In this document: in pieces, positions 55,062 to 64,000 of the stretch
Layout: each line of letters starts with the position of its first letter
How positions within the stretch are numbered: position 1 is the first letter of the stretch
NCBI GenBank assembly: GCA_963576565.1
Contig: OY755042.1
Coordinates: 13,494,262 to 13,558,261, forward strand
Direction: 5' to 3'
Length of the DNA stretch: 64,000 bases
Origin: Aspidapion aeneum
Taxonomy: Eukaryota; Arthropoda; Insecta; Coleoptera; Brentidae
Program-made: the position numbers and the translations under genes
The notes under the pieces: model-generated
What the model was told of the DNA's origin: nothing
What the model saw: the letters and a program-made list of their open reading frames with translations, nothing else
The model's database searches: none

Positions 55062-55560
55062 ACATAAAATATTTTGGTTATGATTTTACTCCTTTTTTAA
55101 AGGATTTGGATATTATTTAACTTCTAAAGTAGTAAAATATGCGCAATATTGTTCAAAACTTTTGCAATGCCTTATTAAAAATGTTGAGGTTTTTTTAAAT
55201 TTTTTGCTATAGTTTTATCATAGTTCCTATCAGCCTTTCGAAGCTCAGCTCTTTAGCGTTCCTGGAAGTGGACAATGTTACTTTTACATAACTTTACATT
55301 TATGAGGAAGGGCAGTAAATTAAGATTTTGGTGTTTTTACATTTTTTTCTATAGCTTTATTATATTTTTTATTAATCTGTCAAAGCTTAGCTTTCTAGCG
55401 CGTCTGGAAGTGGGCAATGTTAGTTTGAGGGGAGTAAATTAGAATTTTGGAGTTTTTTGATTTTTTCCTAGTATAGGGTTTGGTCATAATTTCTATCAAT
55501 TCAAATTTCAGCTTCGTAGCATGTCTGGAAGTACAGTAGAATTTTGATGATCTATACATG
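55062..55560 (+). repeat. Family D downstream part with about 110-bp internal tandem
   Basis: 55,062-55,300 matches 27,860-28,235. Degenerate repeats of 'TAGTTTTATCATAGTTCC...TCTGGAAGTGG' follow at about 55,345-55,420 and 55,470-55,535. No coding capacity. Confidence 0.5.
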
Positions 55561-56324
55561 TGTAAGTGAATGAGTGGCAATTTCGCCGTTTTTTGACATT
55601 TCGTAACTAATTTACTATTTTATGGAAGTCCATGAAACTTGGAGATCTACGACTGTGCAAAGTTTGAGTTTTGTTGCCCATTCCAAAGTAGAGTTTTAGA
55701 TAGGTTAAATATGGGCTGAAATGTTTCAAGAAAAGATGGTACAGCAGTTTACGCCGCGAACTTGGCCGAGCACTGCCATGCCCTCAGATTTAGAGAGGAA
55801 TCCTATATCTTTTTAATTAATCCAAATTTAATTTTGGTGTTAACAGCTTTTTTATAGATTTTGTTGTCAACTGTCAATTTGAATTTGATTTGTCGCTTTT
55901 AGTTTTTGAGATATTACATAAACTCAGTATTTTTTTTGTGACCCTCATTTAATTAGATTTTTTGTGTCGGCGTAAAATTTCTTTTAAAATGACTCTCAAT
56001 ATTAATTTTTTGAAGTTTTTTTATTGTTTTTTAAAACTTTAATATTTGAGTTACCTCTTTATTTTTATTTAATTTCCTAATTTGATTATTTTAAAATATT
56101 TTAAACCCAGTAAACAAATTATAATATAAATAAGAATTAAGAATTCAAAGAACATAAATTAATAATTGAATAATAAAAAAAATAAATAAATATTTTATGT
56201 AATATATCAAAAACTAAATATGACAGTAGTTGACAGCAAGGGCGGTTCTGGAACCAAATTCTGGGAGGGGGGGGGGTAATGGTCAAGCTGTGACTTTAAA
56301 TTAGGGTAGAAGAAAAAAGCTCAT
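55561..56324. other. Unassigned AT-rich spacer
   Basis: No feature recognised. Confidence 0.4.
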
Positions 56325-56640
56325 ATGACAAGAGCGCACGTCAAAAAGCGCACGTGGATAAAAGCACACACTGAAAAAGCGCACACTGACACTGCGCACA
56401 CGGAAAATAGCGCACATAGTAAAACAGTGTACAATGAAATTAAGTTAAGCTTGTAGAATTCGATTCTTACATGTAGAAAAGTATAGGTTATAAGACCATT
56501 TAGCCACAAAAAAACGAGAGTATTTATATTAAAATTTCATAAAATTCTAAAATTTGAAAAAAAAATTGAACATATAACACACCGGGACACGAAATAAAAA
56601 ATTGTACCTTTGATCAGACCTACCTATCTTACCATCAAAT
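56325..56640 (+). repeat. Degenerate 12-13 bp minisatellite (AAAARYGCACAC), copy 2
   Basis: Eight or so units such as AAAAAGCGCACACTG and AAAATAGCGCACATAG (56,333-56,430), then the 'CACACCGGGACACGAAATAA' and 'GATCAGACCTACC' blocks as in copy 1 at 16.4 kb. Confidence 0.55.
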
Positions 56641-57127
56641 CGCATAGATGAGTTTTATATAGGGGGCATTTTATACATTTATATCTAGAAATTTATCTGA
56701 GATAACTTTCTTCATAAAGCAAAAATAATCAAATCCTAATAAATCTCATAATTTCTCAATAATCTTTTTTAAAGAGATTTTAACTTTGAAAAAAAATTAT
56801 CAAAATGAACTTTTATCCGATACAAATTTGTAGGAACAAGTACATAAAATAAACATTGGTTTTTTATTTTAAGACAGCGTCAACATTCCCCTCTTAAAGC
56901 TCCCCCTATAAAGATACAGAAATTTCCGGCGAAGTCAAGCTGTAAATAATACCCAATTTTCATTAGTCGATTACGATTAACTCATTGAATCGGCTAAATA
57001 GATTTGCTGATTTTAAATGTAGTCCTGGTCGACTTATGAGTGCTCTTATTGTTATGGTCTCCTTGAACGTTGAATTTTTACCGACCAAAATTATCCTATA
57101 GAGGAGTTGTAGAACAAAACTGCTATT
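56641..57127. other. Unassigned AT-rich spacer
   Basis: No feature recognised. Confidence 0.4.
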
Positions 57128-57250
57128 ATACCGGGTGGGCCAAAAAAAACCGGACAATATTTTTCCATTAGAACTTTTGAATTATACAATCGATTTTAAT
57201 GGTACGAATTGCTAGGTGCAATTAAAGAATTAACTAGAGTTTTAAATAAA
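57128..57250 (+). repeat. Repeat starting ATACCGGGTGGGCC, copy 2
   Basis: Matches 4,946-5,043 inverted up to 'AAATAAATATATTTT'. The next sequence of that junction (GTCCGCCAT...) appears only after family A copy 5, at 58,045. Confidence 0.55.
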
Positions 57251-58043
57251 TATATTTTAGCTCACACATATACTATACTATAGTAGTGTGAGCTATCGTG
57301 ATCCTAATTTTTTCGAGAAAAAAAAAGTTGCTCCGATTTCAAAAATTTTTATATATCTTTGCGTTTCAGATGATTTTGAAACTTTTTTGTCGCGCCGTCT
57401 GTCTGTCTGTCTGTCTGTATGTCTGTCTGTATGTCTGTCTGTATGTCTGTATGTCTGTCTGTCTGTATGTCTGTATGTCTGTCTGTAACGACCAACGCGC
57501 ATAACTCAAAAACCGCTTGGCCGATTTTAATGAAATTCGGTACCTAGGCTGGGTCTTGGGTCGAGATGGTCCCATTTAAAAATGAACAAAATCCACCAAA
57601 CACAAGCCAAATTAAAGGGTGGGGGAATATTAAAAAAATTAGAGTTTATGTGAAATTATGGCGTGTGTGATATCAAACGAAAGGTAATTGAGTATGGAGT
57701 TAAACAAAATCATTTTAGTTTTTTTTTTCTTCAAACAGGGTGGGGGTAGATTTCAAAAATTAGAGTTTACGTGAAAATATGGCGTGTGTGATACCAAACG
57801 AAAGGTAATTAAGTCCGGAAATAAACAAAATACATTTTAGTTTTTGAATTTTTAAGGGTGGGGGTAGATTTCAAAAATTTGAGTTTAAGTCAAAACATGG
57901 CTTGTGTGGTATCAAACAAAAGGTAATTTAGTCTGGAGTTGAATAAGATATATTTCAGGTTTTAGTTTTATTAGCTTGCACGTACACTATAACTATAGTA
58001 TCTAGTGTGAGCTTAGGGGCCCATATATTGGCAGAGTATTTTT
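57250..58043 (+). mobile_element. Family A hairpin-ended element, copy 5
   Basis: 5' hairpin at 57,260-57,294, (CTGT)n with TATG variants at about 57,397-57,485, 'AAAACCGCTTGGCCG', three 105-115 bp units, 3' hairpin at about 57,972-58,014 and ATTGGCAGAGTA. Inserted within the composite repeat also seen uninterrupted at 4.9 kb, at a T-rich site. Confidence 0.82.
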
Positions 58044-58089
58044 GTCCGCCATCTGAAAATCCAAGATGGCGGGCGAAATTAAAATGTAT

Positions 58090-58671
58090 CAAAAAATGTA
58101 AAATTTAGTACCCGTAAATTAAAATTCAAACAAGTTTTCGTGGCTAATCGGGTAAAAAAAAGGTTTTTTTTTTCTCTAGTATTTTTCCGTGGGTAGCTCG
58201 AAAGCTTAATCTCACGGGGGTCCAAGATCTAATGGACATCTAATAAGTATTGACAGTTAACTGTTTCGTCCTTATGGGACTCCTCAGAACACTGCTTGGT
58301 CAATGTGACACCCTTGCTAAATTAAGTATACGGTTTTGTCTTTCACCTTACATTTCTAGTGAGAAAACAAAACCATGTACCCAACAAGAAGCGCCATATA
58401 CCGAAGTACGAGAGAAACTAAAACAGCAGCAGGCGAGTAAAACTGCTATATCATCGATCGATGAAAGAATCGATTGAAAGAAAGAATCCATCACGTGACA
58501 TACGACACACATTGCCTTTCTAGATCAGATCAACGCTAATTGCGTTTGTTCCGCTGTCAAGACGTCGGCATCGCGTCTGTCAACGGAGTTTAAAGCCAAA
58601 TATTAAAAAATGTAAAATTTAGTACCCGTAAATTAAAATTCAAAATGTTTTCGTGGCTAATCAGGTAAAAA
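58090..58671 (-). mobile_element. Retrozyme-like unit (514-bp period) with a consensus hammerhead
   Basis: AAAAAATGTAAAATTTAGTA ... 'TTTTCGTGGCTAATC' at 58,090-58,158 is repeated at 58,606-58,671, about 514 bp apart, so slightly more than one tandem unit is present. Between the repeats is GC-richer unique sequence carrying a complete hammerhead on the minus strand (58,246-58,293). No protein is encoded. A hammerhead-bearing unit repeated past unit length is what integration of a circular or multimeric self-cleaving RNA would leave; that origin is inferred. Confidence 0.6.
58246..58293 (-). ncRNA. Hammerhead ribozyme, type I, fully consensus
   Basis: Minus strand, 5' to 3': stem I strand AGTGTT (58,293-58,288), core CTGAGGA (58,287-58,281), stem II GTCC/GGAC (58,280-58,277 and 58,271-58,268) with loop CATAA, and GAAA (58,267-58,264). 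Then stem III ACAG/CTGT with loop TTAA (58,264-58,253), the cleavage-site C at 58,252, and stem I strand AATACT (58,251-58,246; six pairs, one G-U). Every invariant position (CUGANGA, GAAA, UH) is satisfied, and all three stems form. CCAAG and CTTGG flank stem I and could extend it. Cleavage would fall between 58,252 and 58,251. Confidence 0.85.
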
Positions 58672-58694
58672 AATAAGGGTAAAAAACCCTAATT

Positions 58695-58960
58695 AAAAAT
58701 TAGACTCCACACTTAATTACCTTTCGTTTGATATTACATACGCCATATTTTCACATATTTTTTGAAATTTACCCCCACCCTTTTATTTACTTTGCGTTCA
58801 ATTGGACAAGCGGTTTTTGAGTTATGCGGGTTGGTCGTTACAGACAAACAGACAGGCAGGCAGACAGAGAGAGACACAGACAGACAGACAGACGGCGCAA
58901 CAAAAAAGTTTCAAAACCATCTGAAACACAAAGATATACAGGGTTCGTCAACGATCGTTT
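58695..58960 (-). mobile_element. Family A element, copy 6 (internal fragment)
   Basis: Contains one internal unit ('CCTTTCGTTTGATATTACA'), 'GACAAGCGGTTTTTGAG', a short (CAGA)n and 'GTTTCAAAACCATCTGAAAC'. It stops before the 5' hairpin at 'AAAGATATACAGG'. The 3' hairpin is also missing. Confidence 0.7.
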
Positions 58961-60559
58961 GGCCATTGAAAAATATGTGAACTGGAGTAAGATCGCTATT
59001 TAAAGAAATGGCACTAAGGGAGATAAATAGTTTAGCGCTGTTGTCAAGTTGCCAATTCAAGAAAATGATTTTCTTTTCGCGATCTAATTACGTTACTCTT
59101 ACCGGCTGAGTAGGCCAAGGACGGCGATTAATAAAATCCTTAAAACCCCTTGATTTTAATTGCTGTAGCGCCATCTCTTAGATATCATTTGAACTGTGTG
59201 ACTAATAATCAATACTGCGAATCCGTAATTAAGTGTACAGGTAGAGCTTTTTAACACGGCAAAAATGTTAAAGGAGGTTACTAAACGCACAAACAAAATA
59301 TTCCACAAATTCAACTTTATGGATAACAGATTTCTTGGTCTTTATCTGTACCGATTTACTCTCAACCAGAGTTAGAAACCAATACTTTGAAAAGTAAGTA
59401 TTATATCACAAATTACTTTACAGGAAAGTACTTAGAAAACTGTGTAATTAATTACAAAAAAAATTACTTTTAAGTTATAAATTTCCTACTTGCAAAATAA
59501 AAAAGTAGTTGACAATTATTTTTTTATTTATTTATTTCATTTTTTTTATAATTTACAAAATGTGAAACGGCTTAATTTAGGAGCCCCCTTCCTTCGTAAT
59601 ACATTCCGTAGTTACCCCTTAAATTCAGGAAGAAACGTGGATTGCTTTAAATAATAAAAGCAAAATAGCTTTTTACAAATAATAACAATCACTTTAGTAA
59701 TTCAATTGCATTTTTGTAATTTCATTATAATTGTAAATGTAATCGAAAAAAGCAATGTCTGTGTTGTAGCATTGCATTTTAAAAAAAAAAATAATTATTT
59801 TAAAAACTTAAATAATTGCAATTATTATAACACCGCATTTCACCTTATTGTTTTTTTTTCAACAGGAATGGCCCCTCCATTTAAGGGGTAAAAATAAAAT
59901 TTTAAAAGGAGTAGTAAAACGTGACAAACATTTTTTTTTCTGCAGACTGAAACCAGTAGAGGGGCAAGAGGTTTAGGGCTGTCGTACATCCCTACCCCAA
60001 AAAATGTTGTCCCCTAATCTGTTTCCTGGATAGTGTATGGTGACCTTTAGCAACTTGACTTCGTGACGTAAAAACTTAAAAAACAATATTTTTGGAAAAA
60101 AGGCAAAAACTGTGAAAAAGTGCGTGAAATCCTCGTGATAAAATGGTTTTTTATACCTCGACGGATTGTAGCCCTACATCTGGTCGGTAAAGCTTTTCGC
60201 CTCGGGCAAAAATACCAAGGGCGTTGCTAGAGAGGGGCAAGGTTAAGCAGATTCCTTTCCTCCTCCTCCGCCCTAAAGATTACAAGACGGCTAATTGGAA
60301 GTTCAAACAAACACACATGACTTATTAACAAGCTTGGAGCAAACGGGTAACAAACCACAATTCATAATCTTAACAAGCCCCACCCCTGTCTGCAATACTG
60401 CGTCGTATGTGTAAGGTTATAAATTTCAGAATTTGCTTAAAATATAAAAGTTGAAATAACTCACAAATGAGAACAGCTGGCCTATTAACCTCTTCCTCCA
60501 AGTCCTTCAATTAATAATAACAATCACATTGGAGTCGTGGACTATAAATAGCCAAATAT
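58961..60559. other. Unassigned sequence
   Basis: AT-rich with no recognisable coding region. Confidence 0.4.
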
Positions 60560-61306
60560 TCCGCTATTATAGAACCAACAGTAAACTTGCTCCAATCAGT
60601 ACCCTAGAGCCGGTTCAGGCACATAACATATTGATCGCATTTTACTAAACTATCAACACCCACCGCACCGTCCCGAAGAAGTTACCGAATAAATTATTAC
60701 AGGCGCTATTGGACTGGCGTAGGATATTCAATACCCCATACCGTTGAAGGAACAACAACATCGTATGCACAACCACCCGGCAAAAGATGAGCATGAAGTT
60801 AGGAAACAGATTAGGGAGAACAACCTTGAGAAATTTAAAAAACTAGTCAATAATTTTCTGCTGGAAGAAGTTTTGTACAATTTTAATTTTTGATTTTTAG
60901 GTAACGTTAAAGCTAATTTTAAGTTTAACTGCATTTTGTGGTTTTTTTAATTTTGTATTTAGTGTCACTTTGGCATTTCAACAATGCCATTTTAAGTGCA
61001 TTAGTTTTAACATTTTTGTATTTGAATGAAAAGTTTCTAGAATTTTATTTTTAGAATTAATTTTGTTATTTAAAGCACTTGAATTTTACCAATATTTTAC
61101 TACACTGGAATGACACAAGTAACTTGTGAACCTTGGAATGTTGCAGCACTTTGGAGGCTGAGTTTCTCTGTACTGGAGTGCTGTAGGATTTCTGGTCTTT
61201 TTTTCTTGACGTTGCTTTTTTGTAAGAATTACATTGTAGATTTTACAAGCTTGTTGGCAATAAAGTGATATTCTATTCTATTCTATTCTATTCTATTCTA
61301 TTCTAT
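60560..61306 (+). mobile_element. LINE 3' end with (TATTC)n tail
   Basis: 60,728-60,895 keeps an open frame ending 'IRENNLEKFKKLVNNFLLEE' plus stop, followed by about 360 bp of untranslated sequence and GGCAATAAAGTGATATTCTA. Seven or so TATTC units (61,271-61,308) finish it. AATAAAG plus a pentamer tail is a common LINE 3' terminus. The clade cannot be set from this piece. Confidence 0.5.
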
Positions 61307-61307
61307 T

Positions 61308-62755
61308 CTAGCGAAGCACTCATCGCAGATCGAATCGTGACTAGGTGGATAATTTGCCGTTAATTAGTCGTGAATTAGTTGTGGAAAAATAAATTTTGTC
61401 GCTCTTATTTTTGACCGTTTTTTTGGGTGTTTCGCTAACTTCATATGAAGTAAGCGAAGCACCCTTGTCAAAAATGGCTTTAGACATGACCTATCGAAAC
61501 CGAATATGGCGGATAATTTGCCGCTAATTAGTCGTGAATTAGTTGTGGAAAAATTAATTTTGTCGCTCTTATTTTTGACCGTTTTTTTAGGTGCTTCGCT
61601 AACTTCATATTTTGGCACCCATCGCAAATCAAATCGCTACTGGGTGGATAATTTGCCGCTAATTTGTCGTGAATTAGTTGTGGAAAAATTAATTTTGTTG
61701 CTCTTATTTTTGACCGTTTTTTAGGGTGCTTCGCTAACTTCGCTTCGCTAACTTCATATGAAGCACCTTCGTAAAAATGGCTTTAGACATGACGTATCAA
61801 AATCGAATATGGTGGATAATTTGCCGCTAATTAGTCGTGAATTAGTTGTAGAAAAATTAATTTTGTCGCTCTTATTTTTGACCCTTGTCAAAAATGGCTT
61901 TAGACATGACCTATCGAAACCGAATATGGTGGATAATTTGCCGCTAATTATTCGTGAATTAGTTGTGGAAAAATTAATTTTGTCGCTCTTATTTTTGACC
62001 GTTTTTTTAGGTGCTTCGCTAACTTCATATTTTGGCACCCATCGCAAATCAAATCGCTACTAGGTGGCTAATTTGCCGCTAATTAGTTGTGGAGAAATTA
62101 ATTTTGTCGCTCTTATTTTTGACCGTTTTTTAGGGTGCTTCGCTAACTTCGCTTCGCTAACTTTATATGAAGTTAGCGAAGCACCCTCGTAAAAATGGCT
62201 TTAGACATGACGTATCAAAATCGAATATGGTGGATAATTTGCCGCTAATTAGTCGTGAATTAGTTGTGGAAAAATTAATTTTGTCGCTCTTATTTTTGAC
62301 CCTTGTCAAAAATGGCTTTAGACATGACCTATCGAAACCGAATATGGTGGATAATTTGCCGCTAATTATTCGTGAATTAGTTGTGGAAAAATTAATTTTG
62401 TCGCTCTTATTTTTGACCGTTTTTTTGGGTGCTTCGCTAACTTCATATTTTGGCACCCATCGCAGAAGCACCCAAAAAAACGGTCAAAAATAAGAGCGAC
62501 AACATTAATTTTTCCACAACTAATTCACGACTAATTAGCGGCAAATTATCCACCATATTCGGTTTCGGTAGGTCATGTCTAAAGCCATTTTTGACAAGGG
62601 TGCTTCGCTAACTTCATTTAGCGAAGCACCCAAAATAACGGTCAAAAATAAGAGCGACAAAATTAATTTTCCACAACAAATTCACGACTAATTAACGGCA
62701 AATTATCCACCTAGTCACGATTCGATCTGCGATGGGTGCTTCGATAACTTCATGC
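61308..62755. repeat. Array of about eight short units with GGGTGCTTCGCTAACTTC ends
   Basis: Unit content: GAAGTTAGCGAAGCACCC, 'TTGTCAAAAATGGCTTTAGA', 'ATAATTTGCCGCTAATTAG', 'TCGTGAATTAGTTGTGG', 'GTCGCTCTTATTTTTGACCG', GGGTGCTTCGCTAACTTC. Units are 130-190 bp, some lacking one end. Six run forward (61,308-62,460) and the last two are inverted (62,461-62,755). A roughly 400-bp compound block (61,758-62,040) recurs at 62,163-62,460. Open frames in both strands are repeat artefacts. Confidence 0.75.
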
Positions 62756-62899
62756 TCATCGGCAAAAACCATATTGAAATAAGGTTCTTTGAAGAAAATA
62801 AACCAGCATCGTCTGTTTTAACAGAATTACATCCTGCGCAAATAAAAAATATGTTTAGAAATAAAATTTCGGACTTCCATTGTCTTTATTTATTTTAAA

Positions 62900-62944
62900 A
62901 CACGACGTTTCGGTTAGTAAGTATCTCTAACCGTTATCAAGTGT
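62900..62944 (-). ncRNA. Degenerate hammerhead-like motif at Penelope-like 3' end
   Basis: Minus strand: stem I ACAC/GTGT, TTGATAA in place of CTGANGA, one extra C, stem II GGTTAG/CTAACC with a 9-nt loop, GAAAC and GTC. Two core positions differ, so it is probably non-cleaving. It lies 30 bp past the stop codon of the GIY-YIG frame, where Penelope-like elements carry such motifs. Confidence 0.5.
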
Positions 62945-62975
62945 AAACTAAACAATCTAGTCTCTAGGCTACTAC

Positions 62976-63440
62976 TTATACTACTTGGTGTGCAGTCAGG
63001 TGTGATGGCCCGCCCCCTTTTTTAATCCTAAGACGCCTGTTTTCCTTAAGGAGTGGTTTCCATATGTTTGGTATGTCCGTGCTTGGTTGACTGAAAACTT
63101 CTTTATTCTGCATTATATACGCAGCTTCAATAAACTTTCGTTTTCGCCAATGCGACTCCTTATGTAAAACTTTAGCTTCTGACCACTGAATCCTGTGATC
63201 ATTTGACCATGCATGATCTGCTAAACCGGATTTTTCAATATCCCCTAATTGGGTACTTTTTAGATGTTCATTTACTCTAACCTGAAGAGGGCGTTTCGTT
63301 TCACCTACATATGATTTACCACACTCACACGGGATTTGGTAAATACATTCCTTATTATTTGAGGGATTGTCTGGTTTTGTTTTAGTTACAAAACTTCTTA
63401 TCGTATTTCCCGAAGAAAATACTGTTTTTATATTATAGTG
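62976..63440 (-). CDS. Penelope-like retroelement, GIY-YIG endonuclease C-terminus (partial)
   Basis: About 150 codons on the minus strand from 63,440 (an in-frame stop lies just upstream) to the TAA at 62,976-62,978. They include 'KTVFSSGNTIRSFVTKTKP', then 'CIYQIPCECGKSYVGETKR' (the GIY...YIG-type strands, with the Cys residues usual in Penelope-like endonucleases), 'LQVRVNEHL', 'SGLADHAWSNDHRIQWSEAK', and 'HWRKRKFIEAAYIM' with the catalytic Glu. The RT domain that should precede it is missing; the sequence beyond 63,440 is unrelated. It is a different copy from the one at the window start. Confidence 0.88.
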   Translation of the reverse strand, partial: HYNIKTVFSSGNTIRSFVTKTKPDNPSNNKECIYQIPCECGKSYVGETKRPLQVRVNEHLKSTQLGDIEKSGLADHAWSNDHRIQWSEAKVLHKESHWRKRKFIEAAYIMQNKEVFSQPSTDIPNIWKPLLKENRRLRIKKGGGPSHLTAHQVV

Positions 63441-64000
63441 TTAGTAGGGTATAAATAGGGGAGATCGCTTATCTATCCCATGTATTTCTTATGGCACTTC
63501 CGGTCGTTAGTTTCGGGTGCTGCCTCCGATGATTTGAACCAATGAGAAGGTTTGTATAAAAGTAGGTGGAGCTTAGATGATGGTGAGTGAGAGAGAGAGA
63601 GAGATAGAGAGCGAGTGAGAAAGAGAGAGAGTGAGAAAGAGAGAGAGAGTGAGGAAGAGAGAAAGAGAGCGCGCGCGAGCGAGAGAGCGGGGAGAGAGAG
63701 AGAGAGAGAGAGAGACAAGTTGAGCTGTGGGACTGTTCCCAAACTAGCGTGTGGTGTAAAATTCTGACCCCAGCAGACTCGACGCCCCGGCTACCACATG
63801 GCGGGTGCGGGCGTCCAGCACGCTGGTGGGGGATCCTGGATGTAGGAGCCTGCGCCTGTTAGTGGGATGTAATTCTTGCTCAATTAACCAATTGAGTGTT
63901 CTAGGCTCCTGTCAAATTGTCAAAAATGAATTGCAACATTTAGGAAACTGATTTTTAATTCAATTAGTTTTTTTTGTTTTTTAATTTATTTAAAATAGTA
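63441..64000. other. GA-rich microsatellite in possible LTR-like sequence
   Basis: TGTTAGTAGGGTATAAATAG at 63,438 and TATAAAAGTAGG at 63,555 look like TATA boxes. A (GA)n tract broken by AGC/AAG covers 63,586-63,713. GC-rich sequence with GGCGGGTGCGGGC follows (63,800). It could be an LTR and leader, but no second LTR is in view. Confidence 0.35.

Larger units (their letters stand above)
54292..55069 (+). repeat. Tandem array of three about 270-bp hammerhead-bearing units
   Basis: Units start with CTACACGGAGCTATCGC at 54,292, 54,562 and 54,831 (spacings 270 and 269). Each contains a hammerhead-like fold near its start and shared blocks 'GTCAGGACGTGTTCCAGA', 'TATCCTTGTGATCGACG', 'GAGAGAGTGAAAACCAAA' and 'TCTGTTGGTTTCACA'. 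The third unit lacks about 35 bp (the 'TATTTTCCCTCGGAG' block). No protein is encoded. Tandem non-coding units with one type I hammerhead each are the architecture described for retrozymes and for Penelope-like terminal repeats. Confidence 0.85.

Noticed and set aside
54895..55083. Small open frames repeated in the 54-55 kb array
   Set aside because: Frames are not conserved between the three units (indels shift them), whereas the stem-loop core is, so the array is non-coding.
61364..62493. Several 70-108 codon frames on both strands with similar proteins
   Set aside because: They are repeated translations of a non-coding palindromic-ended unit; opposite strands are equally open.
63438..64000. 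LTR plus leader of another retrotransposon
   Set aside because: TATA-like boxes and a TGTT start are suggestive, but no second LTR, primer binding site or coding sequence is visible, so I did not call it as an element.

Overview
The window looks like gene-poor, repeat-saturated nuclear DNA from an arthropod, most likely an insect. The evidence is strong AT bias, BEL/Pao, Ty3/gypsy, Tc1 and hAT elements, insect-type endonuclease/reverse-transcriptase fragments with the C-terminal 'YGHVQRM' signature, Penelope-like retroelements, and a TTAGG/TTGGG-type telomere-like array. The species cannot be named from sequence alone. I found no convincing host gene, tRNA or rRNA. Every protein-coding stretch I recognise belongs to a transposable element, and nearly all are truncated or frameshifted.

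Layout, left part. 1-0.66 kb is the N-terminal part of a Penelope-like element (minus strand, running off the window). 3.0-5.35 kb holds a pogo-like MITE, a 1.5 kb foldback repeat and a hairpin-ended repeat ('family B'). 6.5-7.25 kb holds a weak P-element-like remnant. 8.3-11.3 kb is a decayed BEL/Pao element. 12.9-15.4 kb holds 'family A' copy 1, a deleted hAT element and a hAT MITE. 17.4-18.8 kb is an inverted-repeat segment around a 212-bp-arm palindrome. 21.7-27.2 kb is a pile of APE-type non-LTR fragments broken up by a hAT MITE that itself carries a family A copy.

Layout, middle. 28.4-33.6 kb has an RNase-H-class LINE tail, a family B copy split by a hAT MITE with perfect 8-bp target duplications, a 1.3 kb element with CCCACTAA ends, and a second non-LTR pseudogene. 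34.37-38.80 kb is a Ty3/gypsy element with a 4-bp target duplication and a large 5' deletion. 42.67-44.19 kb is a complete-ended but frameshifted Tc1 element with doubled terminal repeats. 45.4-45.8 kb is a GC-rich inverted-repeat element. 46.5-47.26 kb is about 76 copies of a CCTAACCCAA decamer.

Layout, right part. 48.6-58.9 kb is dominated by family A copies 3-6, each with terminal hairpins and a (CAGA)n core. It also holds two loci with hammerhead-ribozyme structure: a three-unit, 270-bp tandem array at 54.3-55.07 kb and a 514-bp unit at 58.09-58.67 kb carrying a fully consensus type I hammerhead. 61.3-62.75 kb is an array of short palindromic-ended units. 62.9-63.44 kb is the GIY-YIG endonuclease end of another Penelope-like element followed by a degenerate hammerhead-like motif.

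Most interesting theme: four places carry hammerhead-type folds (18.3, 54.3, 58.25 and 62.9 kb), and Penelope-like coding sequence lies at both window edges. Penelope-like elements and the small non-autonomous 'retrozymes' are known to carry type I hammerheads. The 54 kb and 58 kb loci look like insect retrozyme-type units that a Penelope-like reverse transcriptase could mobilise; that last step is inference.
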